Of a stretch of 64,000 nucleotides of DNA, positions 37,064 through 45,075 are shown in pieces. The first letter of the stretch is position 1, and each line of letters starts with the position of its first letter. The notes beneath the pieces were generated by a model that ran no database searches, had not been told where the DNA came from, and worked only from the letters and a program-made list of their open reading frames with translations. A program made the translations under genes and the position numbers. Source of the DNA: Chamaesiphon sp041738715 (GTDB lineage: Bacteria > Cyanobacteriota > Cyanobacteriia > Cyanobacteriales > Chamaesiphonaceae); the NCBI GenBank assembly GCA_041738715.1, contig JBGSPI010000021.1, forward strand, positions 11,948 through 75,947. The letters are read 5' to 3'.

Positions 37064-38053
37064 ATGAAACAAGCGTTGATTTGCGGAGTTTCCGGGCAGG
37101 ATGGAGCCTATCTAGCACAATTACTGTTAAATAAGGGTTATGCTGTCTGCGGTACCTCGCGGGATGCTCAGATGTCCTCATTCCAAAACTTGGTCAAATT
37201 AGGCATTAGGGATCGAGTCAAACTAGAGTCGATGGCATTGAATGATTTTCGTAGCGTGTTGCAGGTACTCAAGAAAATCCAACCTGATGAGATTTACAAT
37301 CTTGCAGGTCAAAGTTCTGTTGGTTTATCGTTTGAGCAGCCAGTAGAAACTTTAGAAAGCGTTGCGACTGGGACGCTCAATTTATTAGAAGCGATCAGAT
37401 TTATTGGTGCGCCGATTAAGCTTTACAGTGCGGGTTCGGGTGAATGTTTTGGCGATACCGGCGAACAAGCCGCCGATGAGATGACTCCATTTCGTCCGCG
37501 CAGTCCTTATGCTGTGGCAAAAGCTACGGCATTTTGGGAAGTCGCCAATTATCGGGAAGCTTATGGCTTATTTGCCTGTTCTGGGATTTTGTTCAATCAC
37601 GAGTCAACTTTACGTCCAGAGCGATTCGTCACCCAGAAAATCATTGCCGCAGCTAGGCGGATTGCTAATGGAGATCGGACTCCCCTATACTTGGGAAATT
37701 TAGAGGTGAAGCGGGATTGGGGTTGGGCACCAGAATATGTAGAAGCAATGTATTTAATGTTGCAGCAGGAACAACCAGAGGACTATGTGATTGCTACCGG
37801 AGGTAGTTATACATTGGAAGCTTTTGTCTCGGAAGCTTTTGCCGCAGTGGGATTGGATTGGCGATCTCATGTGAAAATCGAAACCAGTTTGTTTCGACCG
37901 ACAGATTTATCCGTTGGACTGGGTAATCCGACGAAAGCAAAACTGAAGTTGGGCTGGCAGGCACAGTATCAAATGCCGGATGTCGTCAAAATGATGCTGT
38001 CCCAGCCATCTACCCATCCTGGCTTTATGCCTCAAATCCTAGCCGCTGCTTAA
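37064..38053 (+). CDS. gmd: GDP-mannose 4,6-dehydratase
   Basis: Short-chain dehydrogenase-fold enzyme converting GDP-mannose to GDP-4-keto-6-deoxymannose, the precursor of fucose, rhamnose and related deoxy sugars. It has the NAD(P)-binding 'GVSGQDGAYL', catalytic 'SPYAVAK' (YxxxK) and 'NHESTLRPERFVTQKI'. The ATG at 37064 has AGGAGA upstream and yields the usual 329 residues; a 52-codon longer frame is rejected. Its last 29 bp overlap the convergent UDP-glucuronate decarboxylase gene. The next enzyme (fucose synthase or similar) is not adjacent. Confidence 0.94.
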   Translation: MKQALICGVSGQDGAYLAQLLLNKGYAVCGTSRDAQMSSFQNLVKLGIRDRVKLESMALNDFRSVLQVLKKIQPDEIYNLAGQSSVGLSFEQPVETLESVATGTLNLLEAIRFIGAPIKLYSAGSGECFGDTGEQAADEMTPFRPRSPYAVAKATAFWEVANYREAYGLFACSGILFNHESTLRPERFVTQKIIAAARRIANGDRTPLYLGNLEVKRDWGWAPEYVEAMYLMLQQEQPEDYVIATGGSYTLEAFVSEAFAAVGLDWRSHVKIETSLFRPTDLSVGLGNPTKAKLKLGWQAQYQMPDVVKMMLSQPSTHPGFMPQILAAA

Positions 38054-38963
38054 ATTCGGCGATTGTTGTCGTTAAGCCTTGCTCTAGTGAGACAGTTGGT
38101 TCCCAGTTCAACCAAGTTTTCGCTCGGGTAATATCTGGTTTGCGCTGTCTGGGGTCATCTTGGGGCAGCGGTTTGAAGATAATTTCCTGCTGGGGATTAA
38201 TTCGATCCCTGATGTTTTGGGCGAGTTGGAGAATGGTGTATTCTTCTGGATTTCCCAAATTGACTGGTCCAGTGTGTTCGCCATCCATCAATTTGATTAG
38301 TCCGTCTACAAGGTCTGTCACATAGCAAAAACTGCGCGTCTGGCTGCCATCGCCGTAAACTGTTAAAGGTTTACCTTGGAGCGATTGGGCGATAAAGTTA
38401 CTGACAACTCGACCATCATTTTCGAGCATCCTTGGCCCGTAAGTATTGAAGATTCTGGCGACGCGAATTTCTAATTTATGCTCGCGATGGTAGTCAAAAC
38501 ATAGAGTTTCGGCTACCCGCTTACCTTCGTCGTAACAGGATCTAATGCCGATGGGGTTAACATTGCCAAAATATTCTTCTGATTGGGGATGAACGGTAGG
38601 GTCGCCATAGACTTCCGAAGTTGAAGCCATCAAAAATCGTGCTTTGACTCGTTTTGCTAGCCCCAGCATATTTGCCGTGCCCAAAAAACTCACTTTGGTA
38701 GTTTTGATCGGATTGTACTGATAGTGGACAGGGGAAGCAGGACAAGCTAAATGATAGATTTGATCTACTTCTAGCCGAATCGGTTCGGTAATATCATGAC
38801 GAATTAGTTCAAAGTTAGGATTACCGACCCATTTGGCAATATTCCGTTTGGTACCTGTATAAAAGTTATCTAGGCAGATAACTTCATGCTGCTCTTGCAT
38901 CAGCCTGTCAATTAAATGAGAACCAATAAACCCGGCACCACCTGTAACTATAATTCTCGCCAT
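38025..38963 (-). CDS. UDP-glucuronate decarboxylase (UDP-xylose synthase)
   Basis: An extended SDR enzyme of 312 residues making UDP-xylose from UDP-glucuronate. Marks are the Rossmann motif 'VTGGAGFIGSHL', 'YHLACPASPVHYQYNPIKT', 'MASTSEVYGDP', catalytic 'CYDEGKR' (YxxxK) and 'GDGSQTRSFCYVTDLV', all typical of the UXS group. It lacks the N-terminal membrane anchor found in some eukaryotic forms. It converges with gmd with a 29-bp overlap; both supply nucleotide sugars for polysaccharides. Confidence 0.95.
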   Translation of the reverse strand: MARIIVTGGAGFIGSHLIDRLMQEQHEVICLDNFYTGTKRNIAKWVGNPNFELIRHDITEPIRLEVDQIYHLACPASPVHYQYNPIKTTKVSFLGTANMLGLAKRVKARFLMASTSEVYGDPTVHPQSEEYFGNVNPIGIRSCYDEGKRVAETLCFDYHREHKLEIRVARIFNTYGPRMLENDGRVVSNFIAQSLQGKPLTVYGDGSQTRSFCYVTDLVDGLIKLMDGEHTGPVNLGNPEEYTILQLAQNIRDRINPQQEIIFKPLPQDDPRQRKPDITRAKTWLNWEPTVSLEQGLTTTIAEFKQRLGFEA

Positions 38964-39135
38964 CTTAAAAAGTGATTTGTGCTAGAGGTCTAAACTTCAC
39001 CCCAGCATGATTATGCCTTATCAAACCACTTCCTGCAATGATTTACGCCTGAGTTGCCGGTTAGGCAAAAGGTAAAAGTTGATTTCCTGTCTCCCATAGG
39101 GTGGTACAGCAACTCTCAAGTCCCAACTAACATGA

Positions 39136-39891
39136 CTACAGGATTTCCTCATTTGCCAACACGGACACTTTTTCGACTGGGGAAGCTATTTCCACAACTT
39201 CTACTTCCACCAGCGGCGCACTAACTACTTGGGGTAGTCTCAATGGTAAGACCAGTGGTTTTTCGGCAACTATTAATGGTTCCTCTAACCAGTAATTAGC
39301 CGTTGGCAGCGTTGATTCTAAATCTGCTAATGGGCGAGGAATGACCATGATCGATCGCAATTCACCGATACTCTCCGCTGCTGCCATGCCCGCATCGAGA
39401 GCAAAGGTGACATTGGAGATTGTGCCGCGAATAATTGCGGTACAAAAACCAGAACCTGTTTTCTCGTAGTCAGAAACATGAACATCAGAAGCTTTGAGCA
39501 TCGCGTCCATCGCGGCAACCATTGGTGGAAACCCACGTGTTTCCAGCAAGCCAACAGCCAAATTACTCAGCTTACTTTTGCCATGTACCTGTGCCAACAA
39601 CCTGGTACTAATCGGTAAAATGGCATCGAGATTGGCTAACGGTCTTGGAATCACCGATCGAGAGATCAGTTCGTCCATTTGCTCGGCAACTTCCGCTCCA
39701 GCGGATACAGCTAGCTGAACATCGGAAAAACGACCGCGTACCACTGCTGTACAGTAACCACTCCCAATTTTTTCATAACCAACTAGAGTGACAGCCGCAG
39801 ATTTCAACATCATATCTGCGGTGCCGACCATTGCGGGAAAGCTACGAGTGCAAATTAAACCGATCGCACTTTCAGCGTCTATATTGGCCAC
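39136..39891 (-). CDS. ccmO: Carboxysome shell protein CcmO (tandem BMC domains)
   Basis: Two bacterial-microcompartment domains in one chain: residues about 5-95 ('AIGLICTRSFPAMVGTADMM') and 110-200 ('AVGLLETRGFPPMVAAMDAM'). Each has a pore loop of the KIGSG/KTGSG type. Three chains would form one pseudo-hexamer in the beta-carboxysome shell, where CcmO is thought to sit at edges or facets. A Val/Pro/Glu-rich tail of about 50 residues follows. Last gene of the minus-strand carboxysome series, 23 bp after ccmK4. Confidence 0.95.
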   Translation of the reverse strand: MANIDAESAIGLICTRSFPAMVGTADMMLKSAAVTLVGYEKIGSGYCTAVVRGRFSDVQLAVSAGAEVAEQMDELISRSVIPRPLANLDAILPISTRLLAQVHGKSKLSNLAVGLLETRGFPPMVAAMDAMLKASDVHVSDYEKTGSGFCTAIIRGTISNVTFALDAGMAAAESIGELRSIMVIPRPLADLESTLPTANYWLEEPLIVAEKPLVLPLRLPQVVSAPLVEVEVVEIASPVEKVSVLANEEIL

Positions 39892-39914
39892 TTCGCTTTA
39901 CTCCAATTCTGTCG

Positions 39915-40256
39915 TTACCTACCCGCAACTTGCGATCGGAACTCTTGGACTTCTTCAGTATAACCAATTGGCAGAATTCGCTCAACGTTGGGATGTGGAC
40001 GGGGGATGATCACCCAGGATTCTAATGTACCACCGTAAACTTTTTCGACGACATCGACACCCGCTGCCATCGCCTGTTTGACTTCCGAAACATCCCCCCG
40101 GATATTCACGGTAAACCGGGCACTACCAGCCCGCAGATAGCCAACTAGGGTGACGCGCCCTGCTTTGAGCATGGCATCAGATGCAGCTAAGACAGCGGGG
40201 AAACCTTTGGTTTCGATCGACCCAACTGCCTGTTGGGAACTCAGCGAATCAGTCAT
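39915..40256 (-). CDS. ccmK4: Carboxysome shell protein CcmK4-type
   Basis: A single BMC-H domain of 113 residues, with an N-terminal 'MTDSLSSQQ' extension before 'AVGSIETKGFPAVLAASDAM'. The pore region reads 'YLRAGSARFTVNIRG' instead of the KIGSGR of the main hexamers, which is the mark of CcmK4. CcmK3 and CcmK4 form mixed hexamers that are thought to alter shell permeability. It is preceded by ccmK3 (67 bp gap). Confidence 0.88.
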   Translation of the reverse strand: MTDSLSSQQAVGSIETKGFPAVLAASDAMLKAGRVTLVGYLRAGSARFTVNIRGDVSEVKQAMAAGVDVVEKVYGGTLESWVIIPRPHPNVERILPIGYTEEVQEFRSQVAGR

Positions 40257-40323
40257 GAGAGTTATCTTCCTTGTATGTGGTTATTCATTTCAATCACGTG
40301 GATAGTGGGCTAGTTACTATTCC

Positions 40324-40632
40324 CTAAATCCAAAATTCTTCCGACTCCGAAGTGTAATGAATTGGCAGGACACTTTCCACATTTTCCGGTGGGTTCGGAA
40401 TAATGTAGTGACTGACAACTCCACCCCGTTTGGTTTCTTCCCCCGCGAGGACACCAGCCTCAACAGCTTGTTCGACTTCGGAGACATTCCCGCGAATTGC
40501 CACCAGAAACTCGGCGCGCTCGGCTAAACCATAGTAAACCAAAGTGACAGCACCAGCCTTGACCATCGCATCGGCTGCTGCCAGCACTGGTGGAAAACCA
40601 TCTGTCTGTATGACCCCAACAGCTTTAGGCAT
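40324..40632 (-). CDS. ccmK3: Carboxysome shell protein CcmK3-type
   Basis: A single BMC-H domain of 102 residues ('AVGVIQTDGFPPVLAAADAM'). The pore region is 'YYGLAERAEFLVAIRG', with neither the GSG turn of CcmK1/2 nor that of CcmK4, as known for CcmK3, which does not form hexamers alone but needs CcmK4. The C-terminus is short ('ESEEFWI'). Directly upstream of ccmK4 in transcription order, as expected for a K3-K4 pair. Confidence 0.87.
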   Translation of the reverse strand: MPKAVGVIQTDGFPPVLAAADAMVKAGAVTLVYYGLAERAEFLVAIRGNVSEVEQAVEAGVLAGEETKRGGVVSHYIIPNPPENVESVLPIHYTSESEEFWI

Positions 40633-40693
40633 TTAATATCCAGATTTATCTAAAATTTTGATTACTTAGCGATCGCAAATTGGTCGAGACTAA

Positions 40694-41197
40694 TTAGTCC
40701 AACCAACCAATATCAGTATTGGCGCGGCGCAGGGCTGTTTCCTCTCTGGATTGAGTGGGTCGAGCAGTTAAGGATGAGTAGGTTGAGTCTTTTTTGACGA
40801 TCGCGGTAGATTTGGCCGCAGATTTGGCGGGAGCTTTAGTTGGGGTAGAAAGTTCCAAGGCTATTTTCTTAGCATCTTTAAGCTCTTTTGTCAATGTTTC
40901 TGTTTTGGCTTGCAGTTGCTCTGCGGACTGGGTTTGGGCTTGTAATTTAGATTGCAGATCGGCAACTTGCTGCTTTAGTTTCGCTTCGGCTTCCTGGGCA
41001 GCTTTGAGTTTAGCGGCGGCATCATCACTGTTAGGTGCGTTCATAGTAGTTATATTGGGGGGAGTTGAATTTGGTTGGGGACTAGAATCGGGGGCCAGTT
41101 CTGCCGCTGCTGCTGAGTTAGCCGCTACGGGTAGAACTAGGGGTTGCTGCATTTCCTGGCGCAATACGTCAGAAGCTGACGGTCTTTTTTTTCTCAT
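40694..41197 (-). CDS. mcdB: Carboxysome positioning protein McdB
   Basis: A 167-residue protein with the layout of type 2 McdB: a basic N-terminus ('MRKKRPSASDVLRQEM'), a Pro/Asn/Ser-rich low-complexity part (about 20-56), a Gln/Ala-rich coiled coil (about 57-116), a Lys/Ser/Thr-rich segment, and the terminal 'TDIGWLD' with the invariant C-terminal Trp (165). McdB coats carboxysomes, condenses in vitro and stimulates McdA. The ATG at 41197 has GGAG in place and lies 2 nt after the mcdA stop, so an upstream TTG start at 41209 is not needed. Position beside a ParA-like gene in a ccm locus makes the call strong despite low sequence conservation. Confidence 0.87.
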   Translation of the reverse strand: MRKKRPSASDVLRQEMQQPLVLPVAANSAAAAELAPDSSPQPNSTPPNITTMNAPNSDDAAAKLKAAQEAEAKLKQQVADLQSKLQAQTQSAEQLQAKTETLTKELKDAKKIALELSTPTKAPAKSAAKSTAIVKKDSTYSSLTARPTQSREETALRRANTDIGWLD

Positions 41198-41199
41198 AT

Positions 41200-41850
41200 C
41201 TAGCTCCAATCTTTCCAGATTTCATTGACGACGCAGCGGTAGTCGGCGGCTGCGGTTGCGGCTGCCTGACCTTTGCACTGACCGATCGGTAATCCTGCCA
41301 GCGCAGCGCGTTCGTGAATTTTAAAATTCCGAATTACAGTATAATAAACCGGAATCTGACACTCTAATAGAGTTTGTTGCGCTTCTTGAGCTTCTCTCAA
41401 ACCGCGAGGATTAACTTTCGTCAAGAGAACGCGATGGGCAATCTGCGCCGGAATTACTACTTGTCTGACCGTGCGAATCAATGCGGCTAGATCCATTGGG
41501 GCTGGAGGAGTTGGCAACAATAAGTAATCCGCGATCGGTAGCAGTTTCGCTAATGCCACAGAATCGAGAGCCGGAGGCATATCGATCGTGACAATATCGT
41601 ATTCCGTCCACTGCTGGCGGTTGACAGTCGTGAGATCTTTAATGGCGACAGTTTCAAACCCTAAATCTCGATCGGATTGTCGTACCCACCAACTTGCCGA
41701 GCCTTGGGGATCGGCATCGACTAGTAAAACACGATGGGTTTGAGCAAATAAGTCGGCAAGATTAATCGCCGTGGTAGTTTTGCCCACGCCACCTTTCCCG
41801 TTCAACACGATCAGGATTTTGGTTGAATTGAGTTTAGGCAGTGTAGTCAT
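41200..41850 (-). CDS. mcdA: Carboxysome positioning ATPase McdA (ParA family, type 2)
   Basis: A 216-residue ParA/MinD-family ATPase. The deviant Walker A is 'NGKGGVGKTTT' with signature Lys19 and Lys24, followed by 'VLLVDADPQGSASWW' and Walker B-like 'IVTIDMPPALDS'. In the published McdA split, type 1 (Synechococcus elongatus) lacks the signature Lys; this one has it, hence type 2. McdA binds the nucleoid in the ATP state and is removed by McdB on carboxysomes, spacing them by a Brownian-ratchet process. The ATG at 41850 lies inside the end of ccmN (17-bp overlap), which suggests translational coupling; the longer open frame to 42021 is rejected. Confidence 0.9.
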   Translation of the reverse strand: MTTLPKLNSTKILIVLNGKGGVGKTTTAINLADLFAQTHRVLLVDADPQGSASWWVRQSDRDLGFETVAIKDLTTVNRQQWTEYDIVTIDMPPALDSVALAKLLPIADYLLLPTPPAPMDLAALIRTVRQVVIPAQIAHRVLLTKVNPRGLREAQEAQQTLLECQIPVYYTVIRNFKIHERAALAGLPIGQCKGQAAATAAADYRCVVNEIWKDWS

Positions 41851-42553
41851 TGTTGCCACTATTAGGGAAAAGAGCGCGTTTGATCTGCTCGAATTGGGCA
41901 CGACCAGCAACAGAACTGGTAGATTTATGTTCGATTGCTGTAGGCGGTGGATTGGCTGCTGGCTCTGATGGCGAGCTAGGTGTTGGCTGTTGCTGCGGTG
42001 GGGTGTTCTCTGATTGGGCACTTACTCCTGGCGTATTTGCTTTGAAGAAAGTGCTGCCAACCGAAGTATTCACTGCCGAGTTATCCCAAACATCTGCCGC
42101 CGGATCGTCATCTGCTGGCATTTCCGAGGGGGAGCTAACAGGTGGGACATCCTGGAGATGTTTTGGTAGATCTCGATCTTCGACCACCGATACCTCCCGC
42201 CGACTCCGATCTCCCAGGAGTGAGTGATTGGGGATCACAGCACCTGATTCGATCTGCGGATCGATCGCCGTTGTGCCCGCGCCGATACAAGCATCTCGAT
42301 CGATCGATCCATGCCCGATAATCAATACCCCACGACCGACACAGACCCCTGCCTCCAGATAGAGATTGCCCCCAGCCGCTTGAACGATCGTCCCCGCACC
42401 AATACAGACCCCTGCCCCAATGACAATCCGACTATTTGCCTCAGCTTGGAGTAAGACTCCAGGCGCAATTGCTGCACTCGGATCGATCGAGACATTTCCA
42501 TACAGATGGACCGGGACTACCTCCCTAGATACAGATCGCAGCTTAATTAACAT
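41834..42553 (-). CDS. ccmN: Carboxysome adaptor protein CcmN
   Basis: A 239-residue protein. The N-terminal left-handed beta-helix (hexapeptide repeats, residues 15-115) binds CcmM. A long Pro/Ser/Asn-rich linker (about 120-215) follows. The C-terminal amphipathic encapsulation peptide, residues about 216-230 ('AGRAQFEQIKRALFP'), recruits shell proteins such as CcmK2 in characterised systems. A short non-conserved 'NSGNNDYTA' tail contains the mcdA start. No strong Shine-Dalgarno at the ATG; it lies 144 bp after ccmM. Confidence 0.93.
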   Translation of the reverse strand: MLIKLRSVSREVVPVHLYGNVSIDPSAAIAPGVLLQAEANSRIVIGAGVCIGAGTIVQAAGGNLYLEAGVCVGRGVLIIGHGSIDRDACIGAGTTAIDPQIESGAVIPNHSLLGDRSRREVSVVEDRDLPKHLQDVPPVSSPSEMPADDDPAADVWDNSAVNTSVGSTFFKANTPGVSAQSENTPPQQQPTPSSPSEPAANPPPTAIEHKSTSSVAGRAQFEQIKRALFPNSGNNDYTA

Positions 42554-42697
42554 CAGGGGGATTGAGGAGTCAGAAGTCGGGAGCCAGCAGGAGGTGTTTT
42601 TTTACTGCTCGAATAGCGATTGACCTATTGACCAGATTTAGCAATTATCACTAACTGTTTACTGGTAACTTTTTAGGCTTAACCGTTCGTGATAACG

Positions 42698-44323
42698 TTA
42701 TGGGCGTTGGATGATTTCCTCATGCACCCGCCGTTTAGCCTTGGTATCAATGCCAATCAGCCGGACGTATTCACCTTGGTGATCCGTCAAGCAAGCTTCC
42801 AGTTGGGAAACTGCATCTTGGAGCCGACTTGCCGAGACTGGCTTACAACTGTGCCAAGAACTAGTCTGGAACCGCCGTTTATCAGCATGTTCGGTAGTAA
42901 TTTGGTAGCTGTTTTCCAAGAGTCGGCGCACGGAAGCAACAACTTCGGAACTGAGGGAAGTTTTGACATTACTAGTCGCAGTTGAACCACCAAAGGAGCC
43001 ACTAAATGAGCTAGTTTGACTACCACCACCATTACCACTGACGATCGCACCACCATCACCTGGTTTGTGGATGACGACTTCGGAGACCCGTCGCCGCGCT
43101 CCTGTATCGATGCCGATCAGCCGGACGTAATCATCTGGATGCGCCGCTACTAATTCAGTGAGCATTGCCATTGCCTCATTTTCTCGGGCACCTTGATAGG
43201 AAGGCCCACTTGTCCAGGAGGTTGCGCGGTAGCGACGAGCATCAGCGAATTCCGTACCGATGCGGAAGCCTTGATTTAAGAGTTGACGGACAGTAGCCGC
43301 GACATCACTACCACCAGTGTTGCCACCGGAACTGCCATTATTAGTCGCTGGCGCACTGCCTTTAATTGTGGCATTGCTGACTTGAGTCACAGTCCCGTCT
43401 GGGCGTTGAATGATCAGTTCGAGTACCCGCGATCGCGAGTTAGTATCCACCCCAATCAGTTGGACATATTTGCCTTGCTGTTCGTCGAGACAAGTTGCTA
43501 GACTGGCAAGAACGCTGGCTTCACTGCCTTGGGCGAGAGGTGCGCTCTGCCAAGAACTAGTCCGAAAGCGGCGGGCATCAGCATATTCCACACCCACGCG
43601 ATAACCTTGGCTTAACAAACGACGAACTTGCTGACGAATGCTATCACTAATATTGCTCATATCTTCAGTTCCAGTAGAATCATCAATAATTTCTGAATTT
43701 AAATTAGTCTCAAAAGACTGAATGCAGCCGACATCTTCGGCGCAAAGATATCCACTCCGCAGCGAGTCATTAATCCCAATAATGTGGTGGGCAAAGTCTC
43801 GATCGTCAGATCGAACATCCGAGAGACGATCTGCTTGATGTTGACTCGTGATAATCGAGCCAGAGGGCACATATTTACCAGGAGGAATTTCCACATTTTC
43901 AATCAAGACATGCATCATCACAATGCAACCATTACCAACCTTGGCATTAAACACTGTCGATCGAAAGCCGATAAAACAGTCATCGCCAACATAAGCAGGG
44001 CCATGAATCAACGCTTTATGGGTAATCGAGGTTTTCGCCCCAATCCACACCGAATAATCTTGGCTGTTATCGCCTCGCACTCGACCTTCTGCCAGCCCGT
44101 GGATCACCACTCCATCCTGAATATTGGAGCTAGCTCCAACGTAGAATGGACTACCTTCATCCGCCCGAATTGAGACACCTGGGGCAATCATGACATTAGG
44201 TCCGATTTCCACATCGCCAATGATGCTGGTGGAGACATGCACGTAGGCACTCTCATCGATTTTCGGTCGGGATAGAGTCTGCGACCACGGGGTTGGTGGT
44301 GATGCAGCTTGACGAATCGCCAT
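42698..44323 (-). CDS. ccmM: Carboxysome scaffold CcmM (gamma-carbonic anhydrase plus three SSUL domains)
   Basis: A 541-residue scaffold that condenses RuBisCO. The N-terminal gamma-carbonic-anhydrase domain has zinc ligands His75, His102 and His107. The Cys194/Cys200 pair in 'YLCAEDVGCIQ' sits at the exact positions of the activating disulfide of Thermosynechococcus CcmM, so the domain is probably an active anhydrase under oxidising conditions. Three RbcS-like (SSUL) domains follow at 222-308, 338-421 and 456-541, joined by Gly/Ser/Asn-rich linkers. The SSUL cysteine pair with 18-residue spacing is present only in the third (Cys493, Cys511). An internal ATG before SSUL1 could give a short M35-like form. 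Confidence 0.96.
   Translation of the reverse strand: MAIRQAASPPTPWSQTLSRPKIDESAYVHVSTSIIGDVEIGPNVMIAPGVSIRADEGSPFYVGASSNIQDGVVIHGLAEGRVRGDNSQDYSVWIGAKTSITHKALIHGPAYVGDDCFIGFRSTVFNAKVGNGCIVMMHVLIENVEIPPGKYVPSGSIITSQHQADRLSDVRSDDRDFAHHIIGINDSLRSGYLCAEDVGCIQSFETNLNSEIIDDSTGTEDMSNISDSIRQQVRRLLSQGYRVGVEYADARRFRTSSWQSAPLAQGSEASVLASLATCLDEQQGKYVQLIGVDTNSRSRVLELIIQRPDGTVTQVSNATIKGSAPATNNGSSGGNTGGSDVAATVRQLLNQGFRIGTEFADARRYRATSWTSGPSYQGARENEAMAMLTELVAAHPDDYVRLIGIDTGARRRVSEVVIHKPGDGGAIVSGNGGGSQTSSFSGSFGGSTATSNVKTSLSSEVVASVRRLLENSYQITTEHADKRRFQTSSWHSCKPVSASRLQDAVSQLEACLTDHQGEYVRLIGIDTKAKRRVHEEIIQRP
43658..43675 (-). promoter_or_regulatory. Candidate internal translation start for short CcmM
   Basis: An in-frame ATG (Met222, beginning at 43660) lies exactly at the start of the first SSUL domain, with GAACTGAAG just upstream as a weak ribosome-binding site. 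In Synechococcus elongatus a comparable internal start makes CcmM35, which is required for carboxysome assembly. Here it would give a 320-residue protein of three SSUL domains. Confidence 0.5.
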
Positions 44324-44367
44324 GAAAACTTCTCCTAAGACATATACATTAACTAAATAATAATTTT

Positions 44368-44670
44368 TTACCTTGGGGCATCTCGCTTGCTGTATGTCAG
44401 ATCGTTACCCACCGCCACAGTATCGACGATCGCCACAACTAGAGCATCGACAGGATAACTATCTTTGGCAGAAATCTGACGAGCAGCACTGCCTAGGCTG
44501 ACTAATACTACTTCTGTCAAGCCTGCGCCCACACAGTCAGCAGCTACTTCATACTCAGGTAAATTGTTACCTGCCGCATCAAGCATTTGCACGAGTAAAA
44601 ATTTAGTCCCAGTTAAACTCGGTTCCTTATGGGTACTGACCACAGTACCCAGCACTTTAGCTAGTTTCAT
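44368..44670 (-). CDS. ccmL: Carboxysome vertex protein CcmL
   Basis: A 100-residue EutN/CcmL-family protein forming pentamers at the shell vertices. It starts 'MKLAKVLGTVVSTHKEP' and contains 'VGAGLTEVVLVSLGSAARQ', the pentamer core, and 'DALVVAIVDTVAV'. Normal length. It starts 5 nt after the ccmK1 stop and is followed by ccmM after 44 bp. Confidence 0.97.
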   Translation of the reverse strand: MKLAKVLGTVVSTHKEPSLTGTKFLLVQMLDAAGNNLPEYEVAADCVGAGLTEVVLVSLGSAARQISAKDSYPVDALVVAIVDTVAVGNDLTYSKRDAPR

Positions 44671-44675
44671 CCAGC

Positions 44676-45029
44676 TTAGGAGCGTCTACCGCCGATCGCC
44701 AATGGACCTGGGCCATTCAAGCTATCGCGAAACTGTTGGACATCTTCGGTGTAACGCATTGGCAATACGTACTCCAGGTTTTCATGGGGACGAGCAATGA
44801 TGTGAGTAGATAGCACTTGTCCGCCATTCACCCGTTTGACGGATTCTACGCCAGCAGCAACGGAAGCTTGGACTTCGGAAACATCACCACGAACGATGAC
44901 AGTTACCCGACCACTGCCGATTTTTTCATAGCCGACCAGCGTGACCCGTGCGGCTTTAACCATGGCATCAGCAGCTTCTACGACTGCTGGAAAGCCTAGT
45001 GTTTCAATCATCCCAACTGCAATTGACAT
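44676..45029 (-). CDS. ccmK1: Carboxysome shell protein CcmK1
   Basis: A 117-residue BMC-H shell protein forming the hexagonal facets. The pore motif is 'EKIGSGRV'. The first 100 residues are nearly identical to the next gene (ccmK2), with a C-terminal extension 'DSLNGPGPLAIGGRRS' that marks CcmK1. The ATG at 45029 has AGGAG upstream; a TTG two codons earlier is not needed. Confidence 0.96.
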   Translation of the reverse strand: MSIAVGMIETLGFPAVVEAADAMVKAARVTLVGYEKIGSGRVTVIVRGDVSEVQASVAAGVESVKRVNGGQVLSTHIIARPHENLEYVLPMRYTEDVQQFRDSLNGPGPLAIGGRRS

Positions 45030-45075
45030 TCTCAATAACTCCTAATTTTCTGCTGAAAGTGATCTTGGACTAACT

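Noticed and set aside
40794..41228. 144-codon open frame on + opposite mcdB
   Set aside because: It is a mirror of the Gln/Ala-rich coiled coil on the other strand; composition (Ala/Ser/Cys) is that of antisense to such codons, and no start signal is seen.
41851..42021. N-terminal extension of McdA
   Set aside because: These 57 codons overlap ccmN in another frame, are His/Gln/Ser-rich and are absent from ParA-type proteins; the ATG at 41850 gives the normal N-terminus.
43784..44173. 129-codon open frame on + opposite ccmM
   Set aside because: Antisense shadow of the hexapeptide-repeat region; no family features and ccmM is unambiguous.
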